Source: Dendronalium phyllosphericum CENA369 (lineage in GTDB: Bacteria > Cyanobacteriota > Cyanobacteriia > Cyanobacteriales > Nostocaceae). From it: 58,826 nt of DNA. The notes under the pieces are model-generated. The model saw nothing but the letters and a program-made list of their open reading frames with translations. It searched no databases and had not been told where the DNA came from. Location: positions 1 through 58,826 of the forward strand of contig NZ_JAECZA010000014.1 of the NCBI RefSeq assembly GCF_016056275.1, in the 5' to 3' direction. Positions 43,688-51,097 of this stretch are shown in pieces (the first letter of the stretch is position 1; each line of letters begins with the position of its first letter). The translations under genes and the position numbers were made by a program.

Positions 43688-43760
43688 TGGCAGCGGAGGG
43701 ATTTGCACCCGCATCAACCAGGGTATGAACCTGGTGCTTTGCTAGTTAAGCTACACTGCA
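43688..43760 (-). tRNA. tRNA-Met(CAT), copy 2
   Basis: Anticodon arm CCAGG-TTCATAC-CCTGG; acceptor TGCAGTG/CGCTGCC with T1-C72 mismatch; T-loop TGCAAAT; A73 and CCA. Shares both oddities with copy 1. Confidence 0.82.
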
Positions 43761-43770
43761 ATGTCACCAA

Positions 43771-43843
43771 AGGCTGAGGTGAGATTTGAACTCACGATGT
43801 CGGTTTTGCAAACCAATGCCTTCGACCACTTGGCTACTCAGCC
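43771..43843 (-). tRNA. tRNA-Cys(GCA)
   Basis: Anticodon arm TTGGT-TTGCAAA-ACCGA; acceptor GGCTGAG/CTCAGCC; T73, the cysteine identity base. Confidence 0.9.
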
Positions 43844-43849
43844 GTTTGG

Positions 43850-43923
43850 GAGCCTCGACGGGAGTTGCACCCGCTTCTCTGTGCTTGAGAGGCACAGCGA
43901 CTTATCTAGTCGTCCACAAGGCT
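43850..43923 (-). tRNA. tRNA-Glu(CTC)
   Basis: Anticodon arm TGTGC-CTCTCAA-GCACA; acceptor AGCCTTG/CGAGGCT; T-loop TGCAACT; C73. CTC-anticodon Glu is rare in bacteria with few tRNAs. Confidence 0.85.
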
Positions 43924-43926
43924 ACA

Positions 43927-44000
43927 CGGGAGTAACGAGACTTGAACTCGCAACCTATCGCTCGACAGGCGATCGCTCTAACCAGTTGAGCTATACCCCC
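43927..44000 (-). tRNA. tRNA-Asp(GTC), first gene of the array
   Basis: Anticodon arm ATCGC-CTGTCGA-GCGAT; acceptor GGGGGTA/TACTCCC; T-arm GCGAG-TTCAAGT-CTCGT; G73. A HIP1 octamer spans the D and anticodon stems. Confidence 0.9.
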
Positions 44001-44487
44001 ATGTTTGATATCTGTGCCCAATTTTTAGGCTTTTAGGCACAGATTGTTGGTGAACTTGCCCATTTCTTATTCAGTTTTCAAGGTTCGGAAAAATTACTTA
44101 TGACTGTTAGAAACTGTTAACAAAATAACCGACGCTCTAAGTAATAAACCTGTTGTGTATTACTGATGTATTCGATTGTTTTTGTCTTCGCAAATTTAGA
44201 ACTTTTTTCGTTTCTTGTTTCTACTTCAGATGGTTTGGAAGTAGAAGGGGCTTTGCCACCCCTGCGTTGCCGCACTACTTGGATGTAGAACATAACTTTT
44301 ACCTTGGAAGCTTTGTCTTTCGCTTCACTACGTTTATACTACAAAAATACTACAAAAATTGTCAAGGGGTTTGGGAAAATTTTTTTGTAATTGTCTAAAA
44401 CTGTCTCTGGATATAGGTTGTAGTTTGCTAAACTCTCTAAAAAGCAGAACTACAGTTTACAATCGAACGAGTTTTTGGAAACCTGAT
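44001..44487. other. Leader/promoter region of the tRNA array and upstream region of the deacetylase gene
   Basis: 487 bp. A 9-bp hairpin (44010-44018 with 44036-44044, atctgtgcc) lies 10 nt upstream of tRNA-Asp and would be in the array leader. No convincing -10/-35 could be assigned. Divergent promoters are expected here. Confidence 0.5.
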
Positions 44488-45333
44488 GTGGCAAACAACC
44501 TTAAGCGACAAAGTATATTTGGTGTTATGGCGATCGCTTTCTCTGTAACAGCTTGTAGCATGAACCCAGGTAAGCTTCCCCAATTGAAAACTGACCTACC
44601 AACAAGTAAACTTCATGCTGCAAAATTTCCAGTTCAGCCAACAAACAGCAAAGTTAATTCCCAAGTATTACCAGCAGCCAAAGTAGAAAACCTCTCTTTC
44701 GCTGCACCAAATAAATTTCAGGGAAAAACAGTTTATCAAGTGCATCTTGGCAGTAATGAAAAGGTTATTGCCTTGACTATTGATGATGGCCCTTGGCAAA
44801 ATACAACCTCACAAATGCTAGATATTCTCAAGCAAAATGATGTGAAAGCGACATTCTTTTGGGTAGGACAAGCCTTACAAGCCAATCCGGAACTTGCCAA
44901 GCGAGAGGTAGCCGAGGGACATGCAATCGGCAATCATACTTGGCATCATTGGTATCGACGGATGGATGAAGCCACAGCCAAAAGTGAAATCGAACGCACA
45001 GCCGACTTAATTTACAAAACTACAGGAGTGAAAACTTATTTGTTTCGTCCTCCTGGAGGCTTTTTAAATAACGGACTAGCTGCTTACGCTAAAAGTCAGA
45101 AAGATACTGTAATTATGTGGTCGCTAACTTCAGCCGATACCGATCCCCATGCCAAACCGCAAGCATTTGTGAACAATGTTCTCAAAGGCGCAAAACCAGG
45201 TGCTATTGTTTTGATGCATGATGGTGGTGGCGATCGCCAAAGAACCGTAAAGGCTTTGCCACAAATCATCAGCGGACTCAAACAGCAAGGCTACAGATTT
45301 GTAACAATTCCCGAACTACTCAAAATACCATAA
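44488..45333 (+). CDS. Polysaccharide deacetylase (NodB/CE4), probable lipoprotein
   Basis: About 281 aa from GTG 44488 (MANNLKRQSIFGVMAIAFSVTACSMN). The N-terminus is a lipoprotein signal with lipobox SVTAC. NodB domain motifs: LTIDDGPWQNTT (metal Asp and catalytic Asp), GNHTWHHWYRR (metal His residues), FRPPGGFLNN, MWSLTSADTD and IVLMHDGGGDRQRT. Deacetylates N-acetylated envelope sugars, possibly peptidoglycan. The longer frame upstream (to 44359) lacks any signal and is unlikely to be translated. A perfect terminator follows the stop. Confidence 0.88.
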   Translation: MANNLKRQSIFGVMAIAFSVTACSMNPGKLPQLKTDLPTSKLHAAKFPVQPTNSKVNSQVLPAAKVENLSFAAPNKFQGKTVYQVHLGSNEKVIALTIDDGPWQNTTSQMLDILKQNDVKATFFWVGQALQANPELAKREVAEGHAIGNHTWHHWYRRMDEATAKSEIERTADLIYKTTGVKTYLFRPPGGFLNNGLAAYAKSQKDTVIMWSLTSADTDPHAKPQAFVNNVLKGAKPGAIVLMHDGGGDRQRTVKALPQIISGLKQQGYRFVTIPELLKIP

Positions 45334-45366
45334 AGGGTGAGAAATTCAACTCACCCTACTTTTTTG
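45334..45366 (+). terminator. Intrinsic terminator of the deacetylase gene
   Basis: Perfect 8-bp stem agggtgag/ctcaccct (45334-45341, 45350-45357) followed by acttttttg. Confidence 0.85.
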
Positions 45367-45367
45367 T

Positions 45368-45757
45368 TCATTCACTCATCACAGAAGCGCAAGCTTGCGC
45401 TTCTTGCCAAAGTTTATGTAACAAAAACTCGGCGCGATCGCTCATCGTAGTAGTAAATACACCTACAGCGTTCTCTGAATTATCTGATAGCCAAGAACCC
45501 CGCAAAGTGACTTCTAGAAACTCTGTGTCACAGACACACAGGGAAATGATTTCACTGTCATCTCGTTTCACCTCAGCCTTCAGCAAATCTACCCCTGGTA
45601 AATCAACAGGCAGCAAAAAGGAAGCAGTGCTAGGTTCAACACACAGACTTTGTCCGACTCGCAGTGCCAAAATCACTCGCTGCGCCACCCATTCCTCTGG
45701 CGACTGAGTAAGACACTCTAAATAAAAGCTCCCTTCGGTGTAAGTTAATTTCAGCAT
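45368..45757 (-). CDS. Conserved cyanobacterial protein (alr0857-like)
   Basis: 129 aa, soluble, no signal or membrane segment. The sequence MLKLTYTEGSFYLECLTQSPEEWVAQRVILALRVGQSL ... resembles a small family known to me from Nostoc as alr0857-like, of unknown function; this identification is by memory only. It lies 16 nt downstream of the HNH-like gene on the same strand, so they are probably co-transcribed. Confidence 0.75.
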   Translation of the reverse strand: MLKLTYTEGSFYLECLTQSPEEWVAQRVILALRVGQSLCVEPSTASFLLPVDLPGVDLLKAEVKRDDSEIISLCVCDTEFLEVTLRGSWLSDNSENAVGVFTTTMSDRAEFLLHKLWQEAQACASVMSE

Positions 45758-45773
45758 TCCTTATGCTCTCCTG

Positions 45774-46301
45774 TTATTCCAGGTTTGCTTGCACATTTAT
45801 CCAGAATTGTTTGACCCAAAAAATCGTTTGATGGACTGGTGTCTTTAGCGCTTGTTGTCGTTGCATACCAGCTTCAAACAAGGTACAGTCACCTTTACGG
45901 GAGTTACATCTTTCATAAGCTGTGACTAAGTTATCCCAAGTGTGTGAGCCGCTTTTAAATCGCAAAACCAGAGGATTTAGTTTTGGATGTTTGCTACTAT
46001 CGCAATATTGGCAACTGCGATCGTCTTTTTGCAACATTTCCCACCCATTGACTGGCAGAACTTTCCACATACGCTTACTAGAAGCAATTTTCAAGCGAAT
46101 ATGTTTTGGCACATCTATTACTAAGCTAGGTAATTGAACTCGCCATCCGCCTTGCGTCGGGAAACCTAACGCTTCAGCTTTGTTTGTTACTAACGGTACA
46201 ATTGCTCGCTTGATATTGACCTGACACAGTGGCAAGTCATTTTGTGAAAAAACCACCATAGATTGCTTTAAGTTCGCGTAGCGTCTCGAAGATGTCGTCA
46301 C
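45774..46301 (-). CDS. HNH-endonuclease-like protein with lost catalytic centre
   Basis: 175 aa. The zinc-finger halves CQYCDSSKH and CNSRKGD and the segment SGSHTWDNLVTAYERCNSRKGD are those of HNH proteins. The expected LTLDHVxPRSxGG, which carries the catalytic His pair, reads KLNPLVLRFKSGS, so nuclease activity is doubtful; one CxxC half is also altered (YERC). Start GTG 46301 has AAGGAG upstream, but the first 14 codons derive from a small repeat (46275-46297), and an in-frame ATG at 46259 may be the ancestral start. Probably decaying or repurposed. Confidence 0.75.
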   Translation of the reverse strand: MTTSSRRYANLKQSMVVFSQNDLPLCQVNIKRAIVPLVTNKAEALGFPTQGGWRVQLPSLVIDVPKHIRLKIASSKRMWKVLPVNGWEMLQKDDRSCQYCDSSKHPKLNPLVLRFKSGSHTWDNLVTAYERCNSRKGDCTLFEAGMQRQQALKTPVHQTIFWVKQFWINVQANLE

Positions 46302-46312
46302 AGCTTCACTCC

Positions 46313-46355
46313 TTATAAAGAAACCCCCGCTTCTGGTTCGGGAGAAGCGGGGGTT
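46313..46355 (-). terminator. Intrinsic terminator of the 82-aa gene
   Basis: Perfect 13-bp GC-rich stem (46322-46334 with 46343-46355) with 8-nt loop; on the minus strand it continues tttctttata. Confidence 0.85.
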
Positions 46356-46382
46356 AGAAATTGACCGAAAAATTTTCTGGTC

Positions 46383-46631
46383 TTATATCGGTACAGTATT
46401 CCTTCGTCTGTACCTCCCGCTTCCTTCATCTAGTTGTGGTTTTGCATTCAGCGCGCTAATGCTGAAATATCTAAAATCATAATTACCCTCTGTGATTTGC
46501 CAATGAATTTGGCTCCCATCGCCCATAAATAAATACTCCACTCCCGCAGCTGCTAATTCCCAACTGGCTCGGCAGTTGGTAGCACGCGAAGAAGTGGAGA
46601 TGGGGTAAATGGATATCACAGAAAATTTCAC
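46383..46631 (-). CDS. Small protein of unknown function
   Basis: 82 aa (MKFSVISIYPISTSSRATNCRASWELAAAGVEYLF ... RYRRRNTVPI). No domain recognised. Support for being real: a strong terminator lies just beyond its stop in the right orientation, and the frame is bordered by a separate plus-strand gene. A central VEYLFMGDGSQIHWQITEGNYDFRYFSISA segment looks like a compact beta-rich domain; the C-terminus is basic. Confidence 0.6.
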   Translation of the reverse strand: MKFSVISIYPISTSSRATNCRASWELAAAGVEYLFMGDGSQIHWQITEGNYDFRYFSISALNAKPQLDEGSGRYRRRNTVPI

Positions 46632-46701
46632 CTATTGAACATTCCTTTAAACATACTACACTTGTATTACTATCCTGTCCACACTTTAAGGAGAAAAAAT
46701 C

Positions 46702-47037
46702 ATGCATACAATCGCTCGCACCCCAACCACAGACATGGAAGTTACCAGCATTCGCCTAGAGCGAGAACTCAAAGAAAAACTCAAAGAGATAGCTGGCAAT
46801 CAAGGGTATCAAGCTTTGATCCGAGATATCCTCTGGAATTATGTCCAGCAAAAATCAGGTGAGTGGAAACCCCGATTTTCACGAGCCGATATTCGAGCTA
46901 GTATAGCTGCCACTGCTCAACAAGAAGAACGTTGTGTACTTACAGGTCAACTTATTCAACCCCAACAACCGATGTTGCTAGGACTGACGAGGAATGGCGA
47001 TATGGTTCCTCTGAGTGTCGAGAGTCTGGCTGGATAG
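46702..47037 (+). CDS. Ribbon-helix-helix (CopG/MetJ-like) protein
   Basis: 111 aa. Residues about 14-50 (VTSIRLERELKEKLKEIAGNQGYQALIRDILWNYV) show the strand-helix-helix pattern of RHH DNA-binding proteins. The C-terminal half (RFSRADIRASIAATAQQEERCVLTGQLIQPQQPMLLG...) is a conserved extension of unknown role. ATG has AAGGAG 8 nt upstream. No toxin gene follows, so an antitoxin role is not supported. A perfect hairpin terminator follows. Confidence 0.8.
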   Translation: MHTIARTPTTDMEVTSIRLERELKEKLKEIAGNQGYQALIRDILWNYVQQKSGEWKPRFSRADIRASIAATAQQEERCVLTGQLIQPQQPMLLGLTRNGDMVPLSVESLAG

Positions 47038-47051
47038 CCCTATATTCAGGT

Positions 47052-47103
47052 GAATGCAGCTCGGTTACTAACTAAGGCAACCGAGCTGCATTCATAATTT
47101 AAT
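47052..47103 (+). terminator. Intrinsic terminator of the RHH gene
   Basis: Perfect 15-bp stem gaatgcagctcggtt (47052-47066) with 47079-47093, followed by ataatttaatttta. Confidence 0.8.
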
Positions 47104-47844
47104 TTTACTTATTATATTTATTATATTTATTTAAAAAATTTATAAAAACACTTCTTAAATCTTGAAAAGAAAAAAGATTTATTCTCTTAAAGAGTACAAC
47201 AAAGAAACAAGACATCTTTGTGACAACCCCCTACTTTCAGTCAAAGTTTGTCCCCAATTCCCTTATCTACTTCTCCATAATTACAGCACTTGCAGATGAA
47301 AACCAGCAGACTTTAGTAAATAAACAACCGTAGAGAATAAAAGTTAGACAACTACATCATAAATTCTTTGCTGGAGTTCTCGATTGGTCATCCACATTTT
47401 TCCTGTAATTTTGCTGTAATAGTATTTAACGTTTAGCAAACCCATAGAAAAGAGTAGCTTACTTCATAAAAATTAATGCCAAAAATAATACTCGTTCTAT
47501 AAAATAACCTCAGTATTAGCACGGCATTTATTTTTGAACTTGCTGCCTCAATTCCAGAAGAATTACGGTTTATGTATAGTTACAGACAGGGTATCCTAGG
47601 CCAAAGTTAGTGAATCAAGTCTGCATAAGTCACTCAAAGACAAGTTGGTTGAAGCACTTAAGTATATTTTAAATATTTTAATACCTATGTATAAATTGGT
47701 TTAATATACCAGTATCTTGGTCATCTATATAAAAAAAGGCTACAACAGGTAAAAGCAAAGTCTTAATACAAAGATTTGCAATTCCTCAGGTGGAACAACA
47801 CCACTAAAAGTGAAAAATATGCCAAGAATTTGGGTGCAAAACAA
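47104..47844. other. AT-rich intergenic region upstream of the GAF sensor
   Basis: About 740 bp; no gene, tRNA or strong hairpin found. The sensor frame is open from 47776 (TTG), which may be the true start. Confidence 0.5.
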
Positions 47845-49893
47845 ATGGGGTCATTATCTAAAAGCGTGCCAGGAATGAAAAATCATTTATCACTGCCGCC
47901 ACAGTGCCCGGATGACCTAGAGCGACTACAACCATATCCAGTTAAGCTGATGCAGCATCAGGAAGAACTAGCCCACCAGTTGGGGCAAAAGATTAACTAC
48001 ATCATTGCCAATACCTCAGTAACGGCACTGATGCTGCAAGAGATTGCCCAATTGCTGGGAGTTACCTCTAAAGTTGATTGCTGCTTGGTTACTGTTACTG
48101 ATGAAGCATCGGTCGAACCGACCACTGGTAATTGGTGTTGTGATGAATATCTAGGAATGCCTCATCTCAGCGAGATGTTCCCGATGGAACAGTTGCTAAT
48201 GGACTGGCGAGTATTGCAATGTGTTGCTGAAACTTTAACTATTGAGGATATTGCAACAATTCAAAACAGTTTGGTAGTTGGGTGTCAATACTTGCCATTG
48301 CCGATCAAAGCGGTATTAGCTATTCCTACCCGTTTTGGAGGAAAAAATAATGGCGTGATTAGTCTGATTAAATTCCAACCCCATGACTGGAGCGAATCAG
48401 AAAAACAATTACTAAAAGCGGTGGAGTCGTCTTGCGCGATCGCTTTTTCCCAAGTGGCACAAGCACAGTTGATTGCTGCTCAACAGCAGTATTTGCAAAA
48501 GACCAACCAACACCAAAGCTTAATCAAGCAATTAACAATACTTAGTCGTACAAACTTGGAGATCAATCAAATGCTCCAGTTGGCGATCGCATCTACTGCC
48601 GAGTCTCTCCAGGCAGATCGGGGTTTGCTAATACTTTTGAAATATACAGATCCTCTGTTTAGAATTCAACCCAAAAAACAAATTCCTAATGCCAAAGCTA
48701 CTGTTGTTGGCGAATGGAATCGAGAATCACAAACTTCTCGTACTAGTAGAGCAAACAGCTTAGAAGAGTCCTTTTCGCTTACAGATTGTGGTTTATGCCA
48801 GCGCGTGTTTGTAGACTCTGGAAAACCAGTAATCATCAATGACTATACAGAATTACAAGATACATCGGTAGTTGCCTCTTTGTTTGCAGTTGAGGTATTG
48901 CCAGCAGTCCTATTAATGCCATTAGAAAATCAAGGTAGAATTTTAGGATTCTTAGTGCTACAGCAAGCGGTTCCTCGCAGTTGGCAAGTAGCAGAATTAA
49001 ATCTTGTGGAAATGGTTTGTGCCCAAGTGAGCAATGCCATAATTCAGTCACAGACATTGCGGCAAGTACAAACTGTGGTAGATGAGCGAACGGCGAAACT
49101 TAAAAGCAGTCTGGAACTTCAAGCCAAATTGCATGAAAGAACCCGACAATATGTAGAGCAGCTGCGGGAACTTAACGAACTCAAAGACGAGTTTTTGAGT
49201 AACATGAGCGATCGCCTGCGCTACCCGCTGACAAATATGCTAATGTCTATCAAAAATTTACGTCGGCCGGGAGTAACACCGGAGCGTCAGTCCACATACC
49301 TAAATATCCTAGAGCAAGAATGTACTAAAGAAATAAATTTAATCAATGACTTGTTGAAACTGCAAAAATTAGAGTCTCACCAAGAACCTCCTCAGTTTGA
49401 AATTATTGATTTAAATACTAAAATTCAGGAATTAGGCGCGTCCTTTGAGAAAAAGCTCGTAGATAAAGGATTAAGTATAACCGTAGATTTACCACAGGAG
49501 CCGTTAAAACTACAAACCGAACTAGAAAGTTTTGACCGCATCCTTCAAGAACTATTAAATAACGCCTCCACGTACTCTGAGCGTGATACTATCGTTCGCT
49601 TGCAAGCCACTCACCAAGTCGAGCAACTTGCCGACCAAGTTACAATCAAAGTGACTAACACAGGACGTGGCATCTCCGAAGAAGAGGCAACCTACATTTT
49701 TGATAGGTTCCGTCGCGGTAGAGGAGGACGTTGGACACCTGGGACTGGCTTAGGATTAGCTTTAGTCAAGTCCTTAGTACAGCATCTGAATGGGTCAATT
49801 TCCGTTGAGAGTATTCCCATCTCAGATTCCCAACTGAGCGAAATTTGCTTCACTCTCACTCTGCCTCAATTTTCTGACGAAAGTAAACCATAA
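47845..49893 (+). CDS. GAF-domain sensor kinase-like protein lacking the phospho-acceptor His
   Basis: About 682 aa from ATG 47845 (TTG 47776 possible). Two GAF-like regions (about 55-215 and 240-405), then a coiled coil and HisKA-like helix ELKDEFLSNMSDRLRYPLTNM. The phospho-acceptor of the H-box (normally MSHELRTPL) is Asp at about 456. The ATPase domain is intact: ELLNNAS (N box), NTGRGISEEEATYIFDRF (G1/F), GTGLGLALVKSL (G2). It therefore binds ATP but probably cannot autophosphorylate on His; it may regulate another kinase. The SRPBCC gene follows 8 nt later, suggesting a joint function. Confidence 0.85.
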   Translation: MGSLSKSVPGMKNHLSLPPQCPDDLERLQPYPVKLMQHQEELAHQLGQKINYIIANTSVTALMLQEIAQLLGVTSKVDCCLVTVTDEASVEPTTGNWCCDEYLGMPHLSEMFPMEQLLMDWRVLQCVAETLTIEDIATIQNSLVVGCQYLPLPIKAVLAIPTRFGGKNNGVISLIKFQPHDWSESEKQLLKAVESSCAIAFSQVAQAQLIAAQQQYLQKTNQHQSLIKQLTILSRTNLEINQMLQLAIASTAESLQADRGLLILLKYTDPLFRIQPKKQIPNAKATVVGEWNRESQTSRTSRANSLEESFSLTDCGLCQRVFVDSGKPVIINDYTELQDTSVVASLFAVEVLPAVLLMPLENQGRILGFLVLQQAVPRSWQVAELNLVEMVCAQVSNAIIQSQTLRQVQTVVDERTAKLKSSLELQAKLHERTRQYVEQLRELNELKDEFLSNMSDRLRYPLTNMLMSIKNLRRPGVTPERQSTYLNILEQECTKEINLINDLLKLQKLESHQEPPQFEIIDLNTKIQELGASFEKKLVDKGLSITVDLPQEPLKLQTELESFDRILQELLNNASTYSERDTIVRLQATHQVEQLADQVTIKVTNTGRGISEEEATYIFDRFRRGRGGRWTPGTGLGLALVKSLVQHLNGSISVESIPISDSQLSEICFTLTLPQFSDESKP

Positions 49894-49901
49894 ATCTGAA
49901 A

Positions 49902-50501
49902 GTGACTGAACAACACAACACCACAGAGGATCTCGATCTCATCGGAGCTGGTGAGGACACAACCCTAGAAGACAAGTTTGCTGCTAATGCAGGTGATTTG
50001 CCAGATGTGGCAGTCCAAATTGAGAAAATCGCAGAGCGACAGCGGCAAATTAGTGCTAAGGTGCAAATTCCCCAACCAGTTGAAGCAATCTGGAAAGTGC
50101 TTACAGATTATGAAGCCTTAGCTGACTTTATACCCAACCTAGCCAAAAGTCGCTTGCTTGAGCATCCTAACGGTGGTATTCGACTCGAACAAATCGGTTC
50201 TCAGCGCCTACTCAATTTCAACTTCTGTGCGCGTGTGGTTTTGGATTTGGTAGAGAATTTCCCCAAAGAAATTAATTTCCAGATGGTAGAGGGAGATTTC
50301 AAAGGCTTTTCTGGTAGCTGGTGTCTAGAGCCTTATTCTTTTGGTGAGTTTGTCGGTACTAATCTCTGCTATACCATCCAAATTTGGCCTAAACTGACTA
50401 TGCCAGTGACAATTATCGAACGTCGCCTCAGTAACGATTTGCGTTTAAATCTTTTAGCTATTCACCAGCGTGTAGAGCAATTGGCTAATCAAAATTCATA
50501 G
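49902..50501 (+). CDS. SRPBCC (polyketide cyclase/START-like) protein
   Basis: 199 aa. Start GTG. An acidic N-terminal 45 residues precede an SRPBCC domain (about 48-195: ISAKVQIPQPVEAIWKVLTDYEALADFIPNLAKSRLLEH ... GGIRLEQIGSQ ... GSWCLEP ... LTMPVTIIERRLSNDLRLNLLAIHQRVE). Such cyanobacterial and plastid proteins bind hydrophobic ligands; the specific one here is unknown. It lies 8 nt after the GAF sensor gene. Confidence 0.85.
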   Translation: MTEQHNTTEDLDLIGAGEDTTLEDKFAANAGDLPDVAVQIEKIAERQRQISAKVQIPQPVEAIWKVLTDYEALADFIPNLAKSRLLEHPNGGIRLEQIGSQRLLNFNFCARVVLDLVENFPKEINFQMVEGDFKGFSGSWCLEPYSFGEFVGTNLCYTIQIWPKLTMPVTIIERRLSNDLRLNLLAIHQRVEQLANQNS

Positions 50502-50510
50502 AGTTTATTT

Positions 50511-50544
50511 GCCTTCACTTCAAAAATCTTCTTGAGGTGAAGGC
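50511..50544. terminator. Hairpin after the SRPBCC gene
   Basis: 11-bp stem gccttcacttc/gaggtgaaggc with one G-T pair and a 12-nt loop. No T-run follows on either side, so termination strength is uncertain. Confidence 0.5.
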
Positions 50545-50601
50545 TGATTCAGTAAAGACAGAAAACATTCTGTTTTTACAACTAGTTTTTGCTTACTTAA
50601 G

Positions 50602-50674
50602 TACCCCCAGGGGAATTCGAATCCCCGTTACCTCCGTGAAAGGGAGGTGTCCTAGGCCTCTAGACGATGGGGGC
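50602..50674 (-). tRNA. tRNA-Glu(TTC), housekeeping copy
   Basis: Fully canonical: acceptor GCCCCCA/TGGGGGT, D-arm ATCGTCTAGAGGCCTAGGAC, anticodon loop CTTTCAC, T-arm CGGGG-ATTCGAAT-TCCCC region, A73. Isolated single gene, in contrast to the interrupted array copy. Confidence 0.95.
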
Positions 50675-51097
50675 ATCAGACTCAGACCTTATATAAGTTA
50701 ACGAATTTTTCCGTTGATGTCAACGGTTATTGCCAAAAAAGTTTTGAGTGAAAGCTAAACAAGTTGTAAATAGCAGCGATCGCTACAAAAATCAAATAAT
50801 AAAGTAATTATTTGTTTATTTCATTAGCTGAAGTAATATAAGCTCCAATGCATAATTGCAAACTCAAATATACTTCGCTATCTTGGGTTGATACCACGTA
50901 TCCAAAGAGGCGCTTTTAATTTCTAACTAAGCACTGCTATTTCTCCCAAACTAGTAAAAATAGAGTATTATCAAAAACTAAGTATGAAAAAAAGTTTGAA
51001 TTTAGCAAATACAAAGGGTGTGATGTTGTACCCTTTAGAAGTAATATTTACTCTTCTTTACAAAAGATTTTGAAATATATCGCTCAAAATCTACAAC
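50675..51097. other. Intergenic region upstream of the antiporter gene
   Basis: 423 bp, AT-rich, no gene or strong hairpin seen. Confidence 0.5.

Noticed and set aside
46702-47037. RHH protein as antitoxin of a toxin-antitoxin pair
   Set aside because: No toxin-like partner is adjacent and the gene is followed by its own terminator.
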